Of a stretch of 64,000 bases of DNA, positions 1 through 10,620 are shown one piece after another. How positions within the stretch are numbered: the stretch's first letter is position 1; every line of letters begins with the position of its first letter. A model generated the notes under the pieces. It made no database searches. It was not told the origin of the DNA and saw nothing but the letters and a program-made list of their open reading frames with translations. Source of the DNA: Amorphophallus konjac (lineage: Eukaryota > Streptophyta > Magnoliopsida > Alismatales > Araceae); contig CM040117.1 of assembly GCA_022559845.1 (NCBI GenBank), positions 151,284,732 through 151,348,731 of the forward strand. Reading direction: 5' to 3'. The translations under genes and the position numbers were made by a program.

Positions 1-155
1 ACTTGGCCAGTTCCTCGACGCGACAGAGGAATGAGGCAGAGGAGCAGGCTCGAGCTCCAGCTACTTCCCGGGGGTCCATGCCCCCTCCACAGGCCCGTCG
101 CCAGGATGACGGTGAGGTAGAGAGTAGGAGAGAGGAGGGTGGAGGAGAGAGCTAG
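1..155 (+). pseudogene. 3' end of an antisense PMD gene (element A copy)
   Basis: This is the last part of the final exon of the cargo gene seen in full in element B at 10756-14407. It matches B at about 14275-14407 in the same frame: an Arg/Glu-rich stretch, the shared segment TSRGSMPPP, and the ending ESRREEGGGES followed by TAG at 153-155. The rest lies left of the window. The gene runs opposite to A's gag-pol. Its presence in both A and B shows that the cargo arrangement is a family trait and not a single insertion. Confidence 0.75.
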
Positions 156-199
156 AGAGAGACACTTATACTCCTCCACCTTCATATCTTGTACTCAGA

Positions 200-200
<1 letters not shown>

Positions 201-237
<37 letters not shown>
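201..237. repeat. (TA)n microsatellite
   Basis: An almost pure TA run lies about 45 bp after the stop of the antisense PMD gene in element A. Element B at the equivalent place (about 14458-14472) has only a few TA units, so the repeat expanded in A. Confidence 0.9.
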
Positions 238-240
<3 letters not shown>

Positions 241-354
241 TTCTGATGTTACCTGAGTTGAGCACTTGTGTACCTGCGTTTACTTTTCCTTTCTTTTCTT
301 CCTTGCCCTGCGCCTATAGTTCACACTTAGACAAACAGATTAATTCATATGTTC

Positions 355-427
355 GGCTTGGCCCCTTGCTCAATAAGCAAGGGGTTGTTGCTAGTTTGAC
401 CTTGTTGACGGGTCAAGGGGCCAAGCC
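355..427. repeat. Perfect 14-bp-arm palindrome between convergent genes (copy in A)
   Basis: The arm GGCTTGGCCCCTTG (355-368) is the exact reverse complement of 414-427, with a 45-base loop. Element B carries the same palindrome with the same loop length at 14625-14697. It lies between the 3' ends of the rightward PMD gene and the leftward pol gene. A transcription-end or RNA-stability role is possible but is inference. Confidence 0.85.
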
Positions 428-596
428 TCTAATTAATTAAGGCGAAATAATAAGATATAAGGAAAATGCAACATACAAGTAAGCAAATGCAAACTTGAAA
501 TAAAGAATGTCCACACAAGAATGCAATCAAGCAAATGAAATGGGAAAAGCGGTGGGCTTAAGGGCTTAATTTTGTTCTTTTTCTATTTTTTTTTAA

Positions 597-860
597 AAAT
601 GACGACCCTACACAAAGTCGTTGATTATTAAATTGACGTCCTGTCTGCGGGCGTTAATTGGAAAAACTATTTTTTTTATTTTATTTATTTGAAAATGACG
701 ACATGCGAAGTGTCGTGAATCAAGTGAATGACGCCCCCTTGCGCGGGCGCGAATTAAAAAAAACACATTTTTCCTTTTTTTTCTTTATTTTGAAAAATGA
801 TGACAGAGAGACCACCGTTGATCATTAAAATGACGCCCCCGCATGGAGGCGTTAATTAGA
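597..860. repeat. Micro-hairpin array, three paired units (element A, between PMD and pol)
   Basis: Three higher-order units start near 601, 697 and 799, so the period is about 100 bp. Each holds one GACGAC-type and one GACGCC-type short inverted repeat, about 33 bp apart (697/730 and 799/832), followed by a T-rich spacer. The right arm is followed by AATT, as in GGCGTTAATT. The equivalent place in B is 14871-15140. Confidence 0.85.
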
Positions 861-1655
861 AAAGACCCCTTTTTTTAAATGAGGTTGAGCATACTACACG
901 GGTCTTAAACCTTACACAATCACCATCTTAAATTCATTAATCTTTCTTAAATGATTTAACAACGGGTCAACGTGCTTAATGACTTGTGCTTTTACTCATA
1001 TCCTCTCACGGCCCATCCTTCTTAGTTGGTCTTCGCCATCCCTTGAGCTTATAACCTACCATAGAGGGAGAAGTGAAGAACAAGTTGAGGAAGCTCACGA
1101 GAGGTTTCGAAGAACCGGAAAACTTTCCTCCCCTGCACTAATGCCTGTTGGGGTTCGATCTTTGGCTTAGGAAAATGTTGTTGCTCTTTTGCCCTTATTC
1201 TTGCATGCTTACGACCAGGGTTTTCCCTGCGGGGACTTTGCCCTCTTGTCATGCTTTTCTTTTGTGACCTTCACACTTCTTTTCTTTTTTTTCTTACCTT
1301 TTCTGTTAAAATAAAAACCTAATTGTACTTGGGCTTTTATAGCATTTTGTTCCCTTTTGGGCCCCGACTTCCACCTACTAGGGCGGCGGGTAGGCTTGGT
1401 TAGCAATCCCTGACTCGTACTCCCCCTCGTGAGCCGAAGAGAAGAGAATAGGTAAGGTTTTTACACTCTTAGTTTGGCTCTAACTTTTCTCGAATTTTGA
1501 GCCGCTCGAGTTTATAAATAAAGCGTGTAGTGTGTGCAGGTATTGACCCTACGTTAAACCATCAAGACTGAAGAATGAATTAAGGATTTTGATTTTTCGG
1601 GTCTCGTGGCCTATGCACCATGCTAGCCTACAATTTTTCTTTTTTTTTCAAAGAC
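861..1655. other. Noncoding 3' region of element A
   Basis: About 800 bases between the hairpin array and the end of integrase. It aligns with 15150-16060 of element B, including conserved stretches near 985-1060 and 1190-1250. Short frames in it are not conserved as proteins between the two copies. No RNA gene or promoter was recognised. It is probably the 3' untranslated part of pol, overlapping the antisense unit. Confidence 0.6.
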
Positions 1656-3260
1656 TCAAGGGTAGTATTTCTTTAAATAAAGACCATTCCAAGGGTGAGC
1701 CAGTTCTTCCCCTTCAGCATTAACCAATTTATAAGCGTTGCCAGGATAAACTTCTTTTATTACGTAAGGCCCTTCCCAATTTGGTTGTAGTTTTGAACGG
1801 GGTCCACCCAGTTTTACAAAAATTCTTTTGATTACCATTTCACCGATTTTAAATTTTCTCTCAATTACTTTCTTTTGATAAAAATGTGAAAGCCTATTTT
1901 GATAAACACGCGCATGCTCAGCGGCAGCCAAACGTTTCTTATCTAAGAGTTCCAATTGCGCAAGGAGAGATTCACGTCATTCATCAATGGGGAGCTCCTT
2001 GTCCAATTGCACCCGAAGAGAGGGAACCAGAATCTCGTAAGGGACTACTGCCTCCATTCCATAAGTGAGGGCGAAAGGGGTTTTCCCAGTATGAGTATGA
2101 ATGGAAGTGCGATAGGCCCAAAGAACTTCAACCAGCTTTTCTGTCCAATTCACGAATTTATTGGCCTCACATATTTTCTTGATAATTTTAATTAAAATTT
2201 TATTAGTTGCCTCTGCCATGCCATTACCCTGTGGATAATAAGGAGATGAATGATGGAATGCAGTGTTATACCTGTTGCAGAGATCCTTAAGCTCCTGAGA
2301 GATGAATTGAGGTCCATTGTCGGTGACGATGGTACTCGGGATGCCAAACCTTGTGATGATGTTCTTCATTATAAACTTACAAACGGTTGACGCTTTGATC
2401 TCCGCGTACGCTTCTGCTTCCGCCCACTTGGTGAAGTACTCCGTGGCCGTGAGTATAAACGACTTTGGTTTTGTGAGGAGGTTTGAATCACCAAGAGGTC
2501 CAATGATATCGAAAGCCCACATGGAGAAAGGCCATGGGGAGGACATAGGACGGAGTGAAGAAGTAGGAGAATGAATTTTATCGGCGTGCAGTTGGCACTT
2601 AACACACCTTCGAACATAGATGGAACAATCCTCTCCTAGAGTGGGCCAATAGAAGCCTAATCTAAGGATTTTCTTAGCTAGCATCTGGCTATTGACATGA
2701 CCACCACACACTCCCGAATGCGCCTCTTCCATGACTTTCCAATATTCATCATCGTCGAGGCATCTGAGCAAGATTCTAGTGAGACCTCTTCTATAGAGCA
2801 TACCTCCAACCAAGGTGTATCTCTGAGCAACTCTTCCAATGGCTTTCTTCTCTTTAGCCGTGGCCTTCTCAGGATAAGATTGATCCTGGCAATACTTAGC
2901 AATTTCATAATACCACGGCTTCTCTTCGTCAGCCAACTCTTCCTCTAGATCCATCAACATGATCTCTGTGTTCTCAACGATTCCTCCTTCCTTAACCTTC
3001 TTGAGCACCTCCTCCTTAATACAAAGGAAAGATGGATCCTTAATAGTGGGAGTGAGACGCCTTTGAACAATGATTGAGTGGAAGTCCCTTTCGGGAAGGA
3101 AAACCAAAGAGGATGCAAGAGAAGCGAGGGCATCGGCTAAAATGTTCTGATCATGAGGAACATGGATGAAGATTAGTTTGGTGAAAAGCTTGGCATAGGC
3201 AGAAGTCAGTTCCTGATAGGGCTTAAGTTTAGGATTGAGCGTGCGACACTTGGTGAGCAC
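1656..3260 (-). pseudogene. Integrase, element A (Tat Ty3/gypsy), frameshifted
   Basis: This would insert element DNA into the host chromosome. The main frame (1977-3260) starts in the tail of the archaeal-type RNase H (a segment ending ADALASLAS). It then has the His/Cys zinc-binding N-terminus (HSGVCGGH with CVKC downstream) and the DDE core: the first Asp in MWAFDIIGPL, the second in VTDNGPQF, and the Glu in GNGMAEATNK. After a frameshift near 1955-1977 the frame continues at 1656-1955 with the C-terminal segment (IKRIFVKLGGPRSKLQPNWE, a GPY/F-like region) and ends YLKKYYP. All catalytic residues are visible, but the frameshift separates the C-terminus. No chromodomain is seen, as expected for Tat. 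Confidence 0.85.
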
Positions 3261-4118
3261 CTGGCGAAAAATAAGCTGACTATCACCTACAATCCGTAAT
3301 TGGGTAATACCGAATTAGTGAGCAGCCTCCAGTCCGGCCAGAAGAGCCTCATACTCAGCTATATTATTTGTAACTGGAAATGCAAGCTGAGAGGCGAGTG
3401 GAATGGTGATACCCTCAGGTGATAGGAGAACAATGCCGATCCCTTTTCCTTGTGAATTCTGAGCTCCATCAAAATGTAACGTCCACATCGAATCGGACTG
3501 ATTGAGGGACATTAGTTCCTCGTCTGGAAACTCCGAGCGAACGGGGTCAAATCTAGGGAGAGGGTGATGAGCAAGATGTTCTGCTATGGCATAGCCTTTA
3601 ATCACTTTTTGTTGAATGTAGATGATATCAAACTGAGAAAGGAAGCTTTGCCATCGTGCTAATCGGTCAGTGAGGACATATTTTTCAAGGAGAAACTTGA
3701 TAGGATTCATGCGAGCAATGAGATGAACCTCGTGAGCTAAGAAATAATGCTTCAACTTCTGCACTACCCAGACCAAAGAAGCACACGTCTTCTCCATAGT
3801 TGAGTACGTCTGCTCATAGGGGTTGAGGAGCTTAGACAAGTAGTAGGCTGCCCTCTCTTTTCCTTCTTCATCGACTTGCGCTAGGACAACACCGACAGAG
3901 TCATCCAGAATAGAAATATAATGAACAAGTGGTTTATCTGGAATTGGCGGCCTCAGGACAGGAGGATTGGCCAAATAATCCTTTAGTCCGTCAAAGGCTG
4001 CCTGACACTTGTCGTCCCAATTAAATTTGACTCTTGGTTTAGTAAGCTCATAAAACGGCCTACACCTGTGTGAATGCGGGGAGACAAACCGGCGAATAAA
4101 TTGCAACCTCTCGATCAA
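3261..4118 (-). pseudogene. Tandem RNase H domains, element A (gypsy RNase H plus archaeal-type RNase H)
   Basis: The first half is the usual gypsy RNase H: a segment with ISILDDSVGVVLAQVDEEGK, then AAYYLSKLLNPYEQTYSTMEK and a degenerate C-terminus. A second domain follows, beginning MWTLHFDGAQNSQGKGIGIV with downstream NNIAEYEALLAGLEAAH. That is the archaeal-type (aRNH) signature known from Tat elements. A stop lies at about 3313-3315 where B still encodes Gln in HQFG, so this is a CAA to TAA change. Downstream the domain continues into the integrase frame. The two domains would remove RNA from the RNA/DNA hybrid during reverse transcription. Confidence 0.85.
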
Positions 4119-4133
4119 TCCTCGGACTTCCTT

Positions 4134-5058
4134 CTAATTCCTGGGAGGAGGCATATCTCTTATTGCCCATGCCTTATTGGGATCAATCTCAATACCCCTC
4201 TTACTGACAATGAATCCAAACAGTTTCCCTGATGAAACACCAAACACGCACTTCTTGGGATTCATCTTTAACTGATATTCCCATGCTCTTTGCAAGACCT
4301 TGGCCAGAACCCTGGGATGCTCAATCCTTGTTCTCGATTTCACTACCAAATCATCAACATACACCTCTATAAAAATGTGGATCATGTCATGAAAAATAGC
4401 CATCATGGCCCTTTGGTAGGTGGCTCCAGCATTCTTGAGCCCAAACGGCATGACCACATAACAATAAGTTCCCCAAGGTGTAGTGAAAGAGGTCTTATCC
4501 TGATCCTCCTCAGCCAAGCGGATCTGATTATAACCAGAGAAGCCATCCATGAAAGAGAGGGTCTCATACCCTGCCGTATTGTCAATCAACACATCTATGT
4601 GAGGGAGGGGGAAATCATCTTTAGGACACGCGCGGTTAAGGTCCCGGAAATCTATACAAATTCTGACTCTTCCATCCTTTTTCATAATCGGGATGATGTT
4701 AGCCACCCAATTAAGATAGAGGACGACTCTAATAAATCTGGCCTTATGAAGCTTATCGACCTCTTCTTTCATCTTTAATGCCATGTGAGGGTGGAAACGT
4801 CTAAACCGCTACTTGACCGGGACGGATCCTGGCTTAAGTGTTAGGCAATGTTCAACAAGCGCAGGGTCCAGACCCGGCATGTCTTCATAGCTCCATGCAA
4901 ACGCGTCCTTGTATTCTTGAAGAACTTGAATGAGCGCCTCTTCTTCAAAGAGCGGCAAATTTTTGCTGATGAGGACAATCCTAGGGTTTTCCTCGGTACC
5001 CAGATTAATCTCTTTGGTGGGTTCTTCTACTGAGGCTGATGGTTCATCGAATCTCCTC
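4134..5058 (-). pseudogene. Reverse transcriptase, element A
   Basis: Two in-phase pieces, 4809-5058 and 4134-4784, are split by a stop near 4808, where B has Gln (VKQWLRR). Visible RT blocks are VRICIDFRDLNRACPKDDFP, the SFMDGFSGYNQI block, YVVMPFGLKNAGATYQRAM and the catalytic EVYVDDLVVKSRTR. A second stop at about 4133 (TTG to TAG compared with B) ends the frame before RNase H. The upstream part of pol continues on the other side of element B at 25995, because B inserted right after the codons for GMRRFDEPS. Confidence 0.88.
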
Positions 5059-5063
5059 ATGCC
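5059..5063. other. Left target-site copy of element B (atgcc)
   Basis: The five bases before B's left LTR are atgcc; the five after the right LTR (25995-25999) are gtgcc, one mismatch. The uninterrupted sequence is preserved in B's own pol at about 18648 (catgccactggc). This supports insertion of B into A by ordinary integrase activity. Confidence 0.85.
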
Positions 5064-5805
5064 TGTGAACGTGTCACATAGACATTTTTTAAAAAAAAAG
5101 AAAGAAAGATTGATGGCATATGATGATTAGGGATGAATAACTATGCTAAAATATGTGGGACATGAAGAAAAAGAGGTTGAGCATGATATGCTCTAAGGAG
5201 GGTGATCGCCAGAGGGGTTACCTCAAAAGAAGAAGGATGATCGCATGTACCTTGTATTGAGCGGGTGAGATTGGGAATTCTTCCTTCCTCCTTCTACCGG
5301 CTGGCCGATGAAGGGGGTTTATAGCTTGATTACCCTTGCAAACACACAAAATAAATAAAGATATGGATTAGCCAAGTGTGTAGTATCAATGCTCTAAAGA
5401 TATGAAATCAAACAAATTGGGCATGAACACACCTTGTGTGTTTTGGTTTTAAACCCCTAAGAGGAGTAACAAGGATGAGATTATGAATGTTATGCAGGCA
5501 AGATATAGATGAAACTCTAGTCGAGAGCTAGAAGAAGAATATGTGTATGATGCTATGAATAAACTAAAACCAAAGACTAAAGGGTAATCCCTGATGTTGT
5601 GTATGCAATAGTAAAGGGAAAAACAAGGTTGCAGCAGTTGTTATGGATGAAGAACGTCGGATGACGAAAATGCCTCCAATGGAAGAAGAAACTGCAAAAT
5701 AACAAACTCTCTTCTCACAGCTCTGTTAACTCTATTATTCTGTGTTGCTCTTCATTTTTTTTCTCAATTACTGTGTTTCCCTCACGCGAGAAGCGGATGT
5801 TAAGG

Positions 5806-5813
5806 TATTTATA
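5806..5813 (-). promoter_or_regulatory. LTR TATA box, element B 3' LTR
   Basis: On the minus strand the sequence reads GCCTATAAATACC. The same box is at 25400-25407 (B 5' LTR) and 32816-32823 (A LTR). It lies about 590 bp from the start of the LTR, so U3 is about 0.6 kb and transcription should start a few tens of bases downstream. Confidence 0.75.
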
Positions 5814-5956
5814 GGCCAAAAATCCTTGCATTAATAGGATTAAAACAAGGTAATGAATCCTCCAATAAGGAACCCTCTTCCCAATCGAACACAAGGTGCA
5901 AAATGAGGAAAGGATCACTACTGGAAAGAAGCAGGCGGAAGGGAGACGGAACAGAA

Positions 5957-6250
5957 AATGACGACCTAACTAGGGGCGTCAATTGAAATGACGACATTCA
6001 CAAAGTCGTTAATTCCTGAATTTACTTATAGAAATAAATGACTTTCCTTATTTAAAATTATTAAATGACGCCTGTTTCACGGGCGCTAAATAATCAACGC
6101 CCCTCAGGAGGACGTCAATTACCTTGAGTTTTATTTTCATTAGGATTCGTTAAATCCAGGAAACAACGCCCGTTTGAATAGTCGTTTATTTAAGGAAAAT
6201 GCCCCTCATTAGGTCGTCAATTAAATGGCGCCCTCCCTCCAAGCGTTAAT
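5957..6250. repeat. Micro-hairpin array in U3 of element B 3' LTR
   Basis: At least seven short inverted repeats of the types GACGAC..GTCGTTAATT and GACGCC..GGCGTCAATT, for example near 5960, 5990, 6067, 6096 and 6165. Successive members are 29-34 bp apart and pairs recur about every 107 bp. Several are mixed: one arm of GAC type, the other of GGC type. The array lies upstream of the TATA box in element orientation. A copy is at 25551-25850. Confidence 0.83.
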
Positions 6251-6400
6251 TTCAATTATTAAAGAAAAATGCCAAGAAATTACAATTAATATGGAGAAAT
6301 TAGATAAACTTCATATTAAGCTAATATTGAAGTCCACTTTGGGGCGTCACATGGTGACATGAGATTTACTCAACATAGCATCTATTTTGGCGTGTCTACA

Positions 6401-6415
6401 GCTGCCCCGCCTTGG
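6401..6415 (-). other. Polypurine tract of element B
   Basis: Read on the minus strand this is CCAAGGCGGGGCAGC, directly before the 3' LTR start TGTAGACACG. Position and purine richness fit the primer site for plus-strand DNA synthesis, though two or three pyrimidines interrupt it. Confidence 0.6.
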
Positions 6416-7926
6416 CATCTGCTTTGCAAGGGAGTGAAACGAAATGAAGCGAAAGTGTAACGAGCGGAATGAAGTGAGAATGAACTAATAAGTAGATGCC
6501 AAAGTGTGATGTGACTCGCCTCCGACACTAAGCATTGGAAATCTTTCCAGGATTCTAAATGAAACAACTTCGGATGATTACAAGAAAGTAATGATCAGCT
6601 GGATGAAGGGACTAATCTAAAGAACAAAATGTGCGCGAGGGCACGGAAGGAAAGACACCATTGGAGAGCGATTACCAGCCAATGTGGACGTGCTACAACC
6701 AAGGTGGATTTGCAGAAAATAAAGTGAATTGAGATAAAGAACCAGCGAATGAATGCTTTTCAAGGAACCAGCCTGAGCGGCTTCAAGGAGAATAAAGTAC
6801 TTGATTTGGAATAGAATATCTCATGTCAACTCCATTAAGAGCGGGTGGCCCTCATTATTGGCGTAATATGAGGATTTTCATCATTAAAGCTCAAAGTCCT
6901 ACATGATGCATGCTGGGCTAAAAGAAAAATTAAAACAAACTTAAAAATAGAAGATAATCAAGGATAATATTGTTAAACCATCGAGATTTGGTCAAGAATC
7001 CAGATCTCAAAGCTGACACTAAGCCGAAGCCCGTTTATCCACGTATCAACTCAGAAAGTGGAACCGTCATCCCAAACCTTAGATAACCCAACGGCCTATC
7101 CGTGTAATCAAGATTCCCCTAGAATCATCACTATTTTTTATGGAGGGGAACTCAAATTCCAGGTTCATCAGAACTACAAGGTCCTTGATATGCTATAATA
7201 GCGTAGATATCATATAGTAACAATGCTTACAGGAAGGATACAAAGATGGAATGATGTTACCAGCGGAAGAAATCCAATCATTAGCTTGCGCTTCTCTGCG
7301 CTCAAAAATCATTAGCTCATCAAAGAATCATCAGCTCATTAAAGATCATAAGCTCAATAAAGCTCAAAGTATGATCATAAGTGCATGGTATAATAAATTT
7401 CGTCAAAATATATAGCACTTAAGTTCATGAAAGCTCAAGAAATGACGACCCTATGAAGAGGCGTCATAAGTAGAAATGACGACAGTCATTAGGGCGTTAA
7501 TTACAATTGCTATTTGATTAGGAATTGGACTGCAAATGACACTCGCACGAGAGGCGCTAAATAAACAATGACACTTAGTGTGTCGCTAATCAAGGAAATG
7601 ACGCCAAATTATATGTCGCCAATTAACCATAAACACGGTGCTCCGATCCCTGCTCGGAAACAAATTGCCAGCGACTCATTCGAATCAAACACAAACTGTG
7701 GTTACTCTAATAGCTAGTGAAAGCTTCGATTATTATAAAAGGATGCATCCATTCACAACCAAAGGCATCAGAACACTGAATGCTGCAGCAACTGAGCTTC
7801 AACAGATAACCGAAGATCAGTGAAAGGATAGTAGAAGCAACCGCTGGTTCTCAATAGGAAAGATGGACAGGATGCTACAGAAACCTTTAAAGAAGGCTAG
7901 GATGGGATTTCCTAGAATTTCTAAAG
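6416..7926. other. Noncoding 3' region of element B between PPT and LINE fragment
   Basis: No convincing protein is seen. A short run of about four degenerate units ATCATMAGCTCAT.AAAG lies at 7307-7368, and a micro-hairpin cluster at 7440-7628. A 61-codon frame at 7638-7820 has no recognisable similarity and may be an accident or the remains of cargo disrupted by the LINE. I cannot assign a function to the rest. Confidence 0.55.
7440..7628. repeat. Micro-hairpin array, element B 3' region
   Basis: Members include AAATGACGACCC..GGCGTCATAA (about 7440), GACGACAG..GGGCGTTAATT (7477), GACACTCG..GGCGCTAAAT (7538), GACACTTA..GTCGCTAATC (7569) and GACGCCAA..GTCGCCAATT (7599). Neighbours are 30-37 bp apart apart from one gap of about 60 bp. 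Stems are more decayed here than in the leader arrays. Confidence 0.75.
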
Positions 7927-8690
7927 TTTTTTTTATATATAAAGCCCTGCCTAGTGGTGATATAGAATGTGGTACACCCACAGTCTATATCACTACCAGG
8001 GGGTATTTTATTGATCATTAAATGAATAGGGATTACATCACTCTAATGCTAGGAATGCCTAGCTTGTCTAATCTAGTAGCACCCTTGGTAACACTGGGAA
8101 GGTCGTGCTGTGAAGTAAAAAGAGAATTACAATGAGATTGACATGCAAAATTTGCTAATGTATCCGCTGCCTGGTTGGCTTCTCTGAATATGTGGGAGAA
8201 ACTCTTGATTTGAGGAGAATAATTCCAGATTTCTCTGACAAATGGTAAGATCTCCCAAGGGCAGTCCATCGTCTTGTTTAGTACTTGAATAAGAATAAGG
8301 GAGTCACTCTCAACCAGAGCAGAGTGAGAGGAGATCGCAGTGAAGCATTTAATTCCATCAACCAACGCTCTAGCTTCAGCCGCTAGGCTTGAGCAGCTCA
8401 TATAATAATGGGAGAAAGCCAGCAAAATGTGCCCTTGCCTGTTTCTGATGATGCCGCCTCCACCGGAATGACCAGCCTGTTTGTGAGCACCATCAGTATT
8501 CACCTTGAGGAAGGGCCATGGGGGGCATGCCCATTTAACAAGTCTAACCAGAGGAGATACCCGAGGAGTAGCAGAAATGCCAAAGTGTTCAAGGATGGTG
8601 CGGCTGTGCTTTTGATCTTCCCAAAGGGTGGATAAGCTGATCACCTGTTTAATTTGATAAACCACTTTGTAGAATTTCTGAAGTTGCAAA
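7927..8690 (-). mobile_element. 5'-truncated LINE fragment with RNase H-like domain
   Basis: A minus-strand frame (8033-8689) encodes 218 residues with an L1-type plant LINE RNase H: FLKVNTDGAHKQAGHSGGGG, then LAAEARALVDGIKC and SHIFREANQAADTLANFA. In minus orientation the 3' end follows with a 10-bp-stem hairpin (7957-7966 with 7984-7993) and an A8 tract (7927-7934 as T on plus). Reverse transcriptase is absent, so this is a 3'-end fragment inserted in B. No clear target duplication was found. It truncates the 5' side of the neighbouring plus-strand frame at 8816. Confidence 0.8.
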
Positions 8691-8815
8691 CCATATTAGC
8701 GGAAGAATCAATATGACCAAGTAAGTTTGATTTGTCATTTAAAGCTTTTATTTTATTCTCCCTTTTTTCTTTCTGATTGCATTCTCTTCTCCTCTTCTCT
8801 TTTATTTCTTTTTAG

Positions 8816-10036
8816 GATTATCCAAATATACCGGGTCCAAGGAGGATTTTGAAAATCAAGTGGCTCCCCCTACTCCTCTTTAAGCTTTCTTTAGATATGA
8901 AGTCTTTCCTCTCAAGGTGGCACTTACTTGGCCTTGTTACTCACACTACCCATTATAATGACATCCATCTAGATTGGGCCTCCATAATAGCACTAATAGA
9001 ATTATGGCACCCCAACACTCATACTTTCCTCTTTCCCACTTTTGAAACCACCATACTCTTAGAGGAAGTAGAGATGCTCCTTGGGTTAAGAAGGATGAAA
9101 CAAGGAGAAGTGTCAAAGATGGCTAGCTTGACTAAACCAATAAGTGCTCATAAAATGCTTACTAGCCTCGTACAAAGCCCAAACCTAGTGAACCAAATCA
9201 AAGCCCACAAAGGAATCAATCTCCTAAAACTAGCCTCATTGGTATACAAGAACATGGACAAAGCCCAAGAGGAGGAAGACTTGTTGGAGAGAGTGATGAA
9301 AGGCTTTACATTATGCATGGTTGGAGCTCTCCTCTTCCCTTCAATAGAAGACCACCTAGAAGAATGCCACTTAAGCACCATAGCTAGCATATGGGAAGGC
9401 AAAAGAATAGGACCGACAGTACTAGCCAACCTATATAATGGACTCACTTCGGCTTCCTTGGGGCGGCCCCTCCATGGGTCCATGTTACTCTTCTCTTGTT
9501 GGGTGGACCTCCACCTAAAATTTGACCCATGCCAAGAAACACAATCGGCCTCAAAAATCTTCTCTAAAAGCCCTCTTCGGTATATGACGAATTCTCTAGG
9601 CGTATGTGAGAGGGTGACTAATCGGGTGCCAAAGCTCAAGAAAAGAAGCGAATGGAGGAACTACTTAAAGACCATGCCCAAGAGCGGCTTCACTTGCACA
9701 CCGGGGTTTCTCAAGACCCAAGAGCTTTGCTCAAGACTTTCCTCTGGCGTAGAGCTTCGATTGATCGGCGGGAGCAACTTCATCCTCTACAATGCTCACC
9801 GGTGCCTCCCACAACTTGGATTACCTCGTCACACTTTTGAAGAACCTTCTCATCTTCCACCACTTAAGAGGAGAGAACTAGGCTCAAGTGGAGATCAAGA
9901 AGAAGTCAAAACAATCATGGCTCAATGGAAGGTTGGACTTCTCCATAGGTCCAAGACACATGTTGAAGAGGAAGAGAATAAATGCAAATCTTATGTAATA
10001 GCACTGAGGAAAATAAGGCCCATGGTGGCTCATTGA
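8816..10036 (+). CDS. Intact PMD/DUF7745-like cargo protein of element B
   Basis: An open frame without stops. The first ATG is at 8897, but the frame is open upstream to 8816, just after a pyrimidine tract and TTTTTAG, which looks like a splice acceptor. A donor-like GTAAGT is at about 8719, so an upstream exon was probably lost at the LINE insertion. The N-terminal part has the pattern IALIELWHPNTHTF, then ETTILLEEVEMLLGL, which resembles plant mobile domain/DUF7745 proteins carried by plant retroelements. Further on are hydrophobic helices and GGSNFILYNAHRCLPQLGL, then a charged tail. It runs opposite to gag-pol and in the same direction as the PMD gene. AATAAAA lies about 20 bases after the stop. 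An intact frame among broken ones may mean recent activity or chance. Family assignment is by pattern only. Confidence 0.6.
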   Translation, partial: DYPNIPGPRRILKIKWLPLLLFKLSLDMKSFLSRWHLLGLVTHTTHYNDIHLDWASIIALIELWHPNTHTFLFPTFETTILLEEVEMLLGLRRMKQGEVSKMASLTKPISAHKMLTSLVQSPNLVNQIKAHKGINLLKLASLVYKNMDKAQEEEDLLERVMKGFTLCMVGALLFPSIEDHLEECHLSTIASIWEGKRIGPTVLANLYNGLTSASLGRPLHGSMLLFSCWVDLHLKFDPCQETQSASKIFSKSPLRYMTNSLGVCERVTNRVPKLKKRSEWRNYLKTMPKSGFTCTPGFLKTQELCSRLSSGVELRLIGGSNFILYNAHRCLPQLGLPRHTFEEPSHLPPLKRRELGSSGDQEEVKTIMAQWKVGLLHRSKTHVEEEENKCKSYVIALRKIRPMVAH

Positions 10037-10169
10037 ATGTAACAATGATTTTCTTAATAAAATAAAAGGATTTTTCCTTTAATTGAGCCAAAATAACACG
10101 TTATATGATCTTGTCTTCCAATTCAATGATTCTGTCTGACAAAACTAAGCCTCGGGTTCTCTGTTATGA

Positions 10170-10620
10170 GATGCGCCTCCAGGCGTGGCGTCAATTCCTC
10201 AACCAGCGCCTTACCACATGTCGTCAATTTCCTTTAATCAATTTTCTTAAAAATAAATAAACCCTGATTGACGCTTGTTCAGACAAGTATCTATTAATTC
10301 ACGCCCCAAGGTAAGGCGTTAATCGCTTTAAATTCCTTAAATTATTTTCAAAATAATTCCTCAATTTCATAGAAATAACGCCTTCATTCATGTCGTGCCT
10401 TAACAAACTGACGTCTGCGCACAATGTCGTCAATTCCAAATAGTAATCATGACGATCGATCACGTCAATCATCTTCCCATTAATGCGCCTGACGACGGCT
10501 ATGAGTTCCCACATAAACATAAATGACGCCTAGCCTCGGGTCTTCAAATCGTGAAACCACGCCTCAGCTCAGACCGTCAGTTAATATAGCGACGACAGCC
10601 CTCAGGGCGTCAATTCTTTT
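10170..10620. repeat. Micro-hairpin array upstream of the PMD gene (element B)
   Basis: About ten short inverted repeats precede the CT-rich 5' region of the PMD gene. Examples are GCGCCTCCAGGCG (about 10173), AGCGCC..GTCGTCAATTT (10206), GACGTC..GTCGTCAATT (10412) and ACGACAG..GGGCGTCAATT (10592). Some stems are degenerate. The array occupies what should be the PMD gene's promoter region. Confidence 0.75.

Larger units (their letters stand above)
5064..6400 (-). repeat. 3' LTR of element B
   Basis: 1337 bp. In element orientation it begins TGTAGACACGCC and ends CACGTTCACA. It matches 24657-25994 almost throughout and element A's LTR (32037-33404) more distantly. U3 holds the micro-hairpin array (5957-6250), followed by a TATA box (5806-5813). 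Confidence 0.93.

Noticed and set aside
189..440. 83-codon frame through the TA repeat and palindrome
   Set aside because: It starts in a microsatellite, and the B copy does not conserve it across the repeat.
597..860. A CRISPR array, because short palindromic repeats are regularly spaced
   Set aside because: The repeats are not identical, the loops and not the spacers vary most, there are no cas genes, and the DNA is plant retrotransposon.
5915..5930. CACTACTGGAAA beside the hairpin array in B's LTRs, resembling the end of a CACTA transposon with subterminal repeats
   Set aside because: Element A's LTR has a different sequence at this place yet keeps the array, no matching TAGTG end or 3-bp TSD was found, and the arrays also occur in places without it. 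A distant CACTA origin of the hairpins is not excluded.
7638..7823. 61-codon frame as a separate gene
   Set aside because: No recognisable domain and no second copy in the window to test conservation; mentioned only within the noncoding region.
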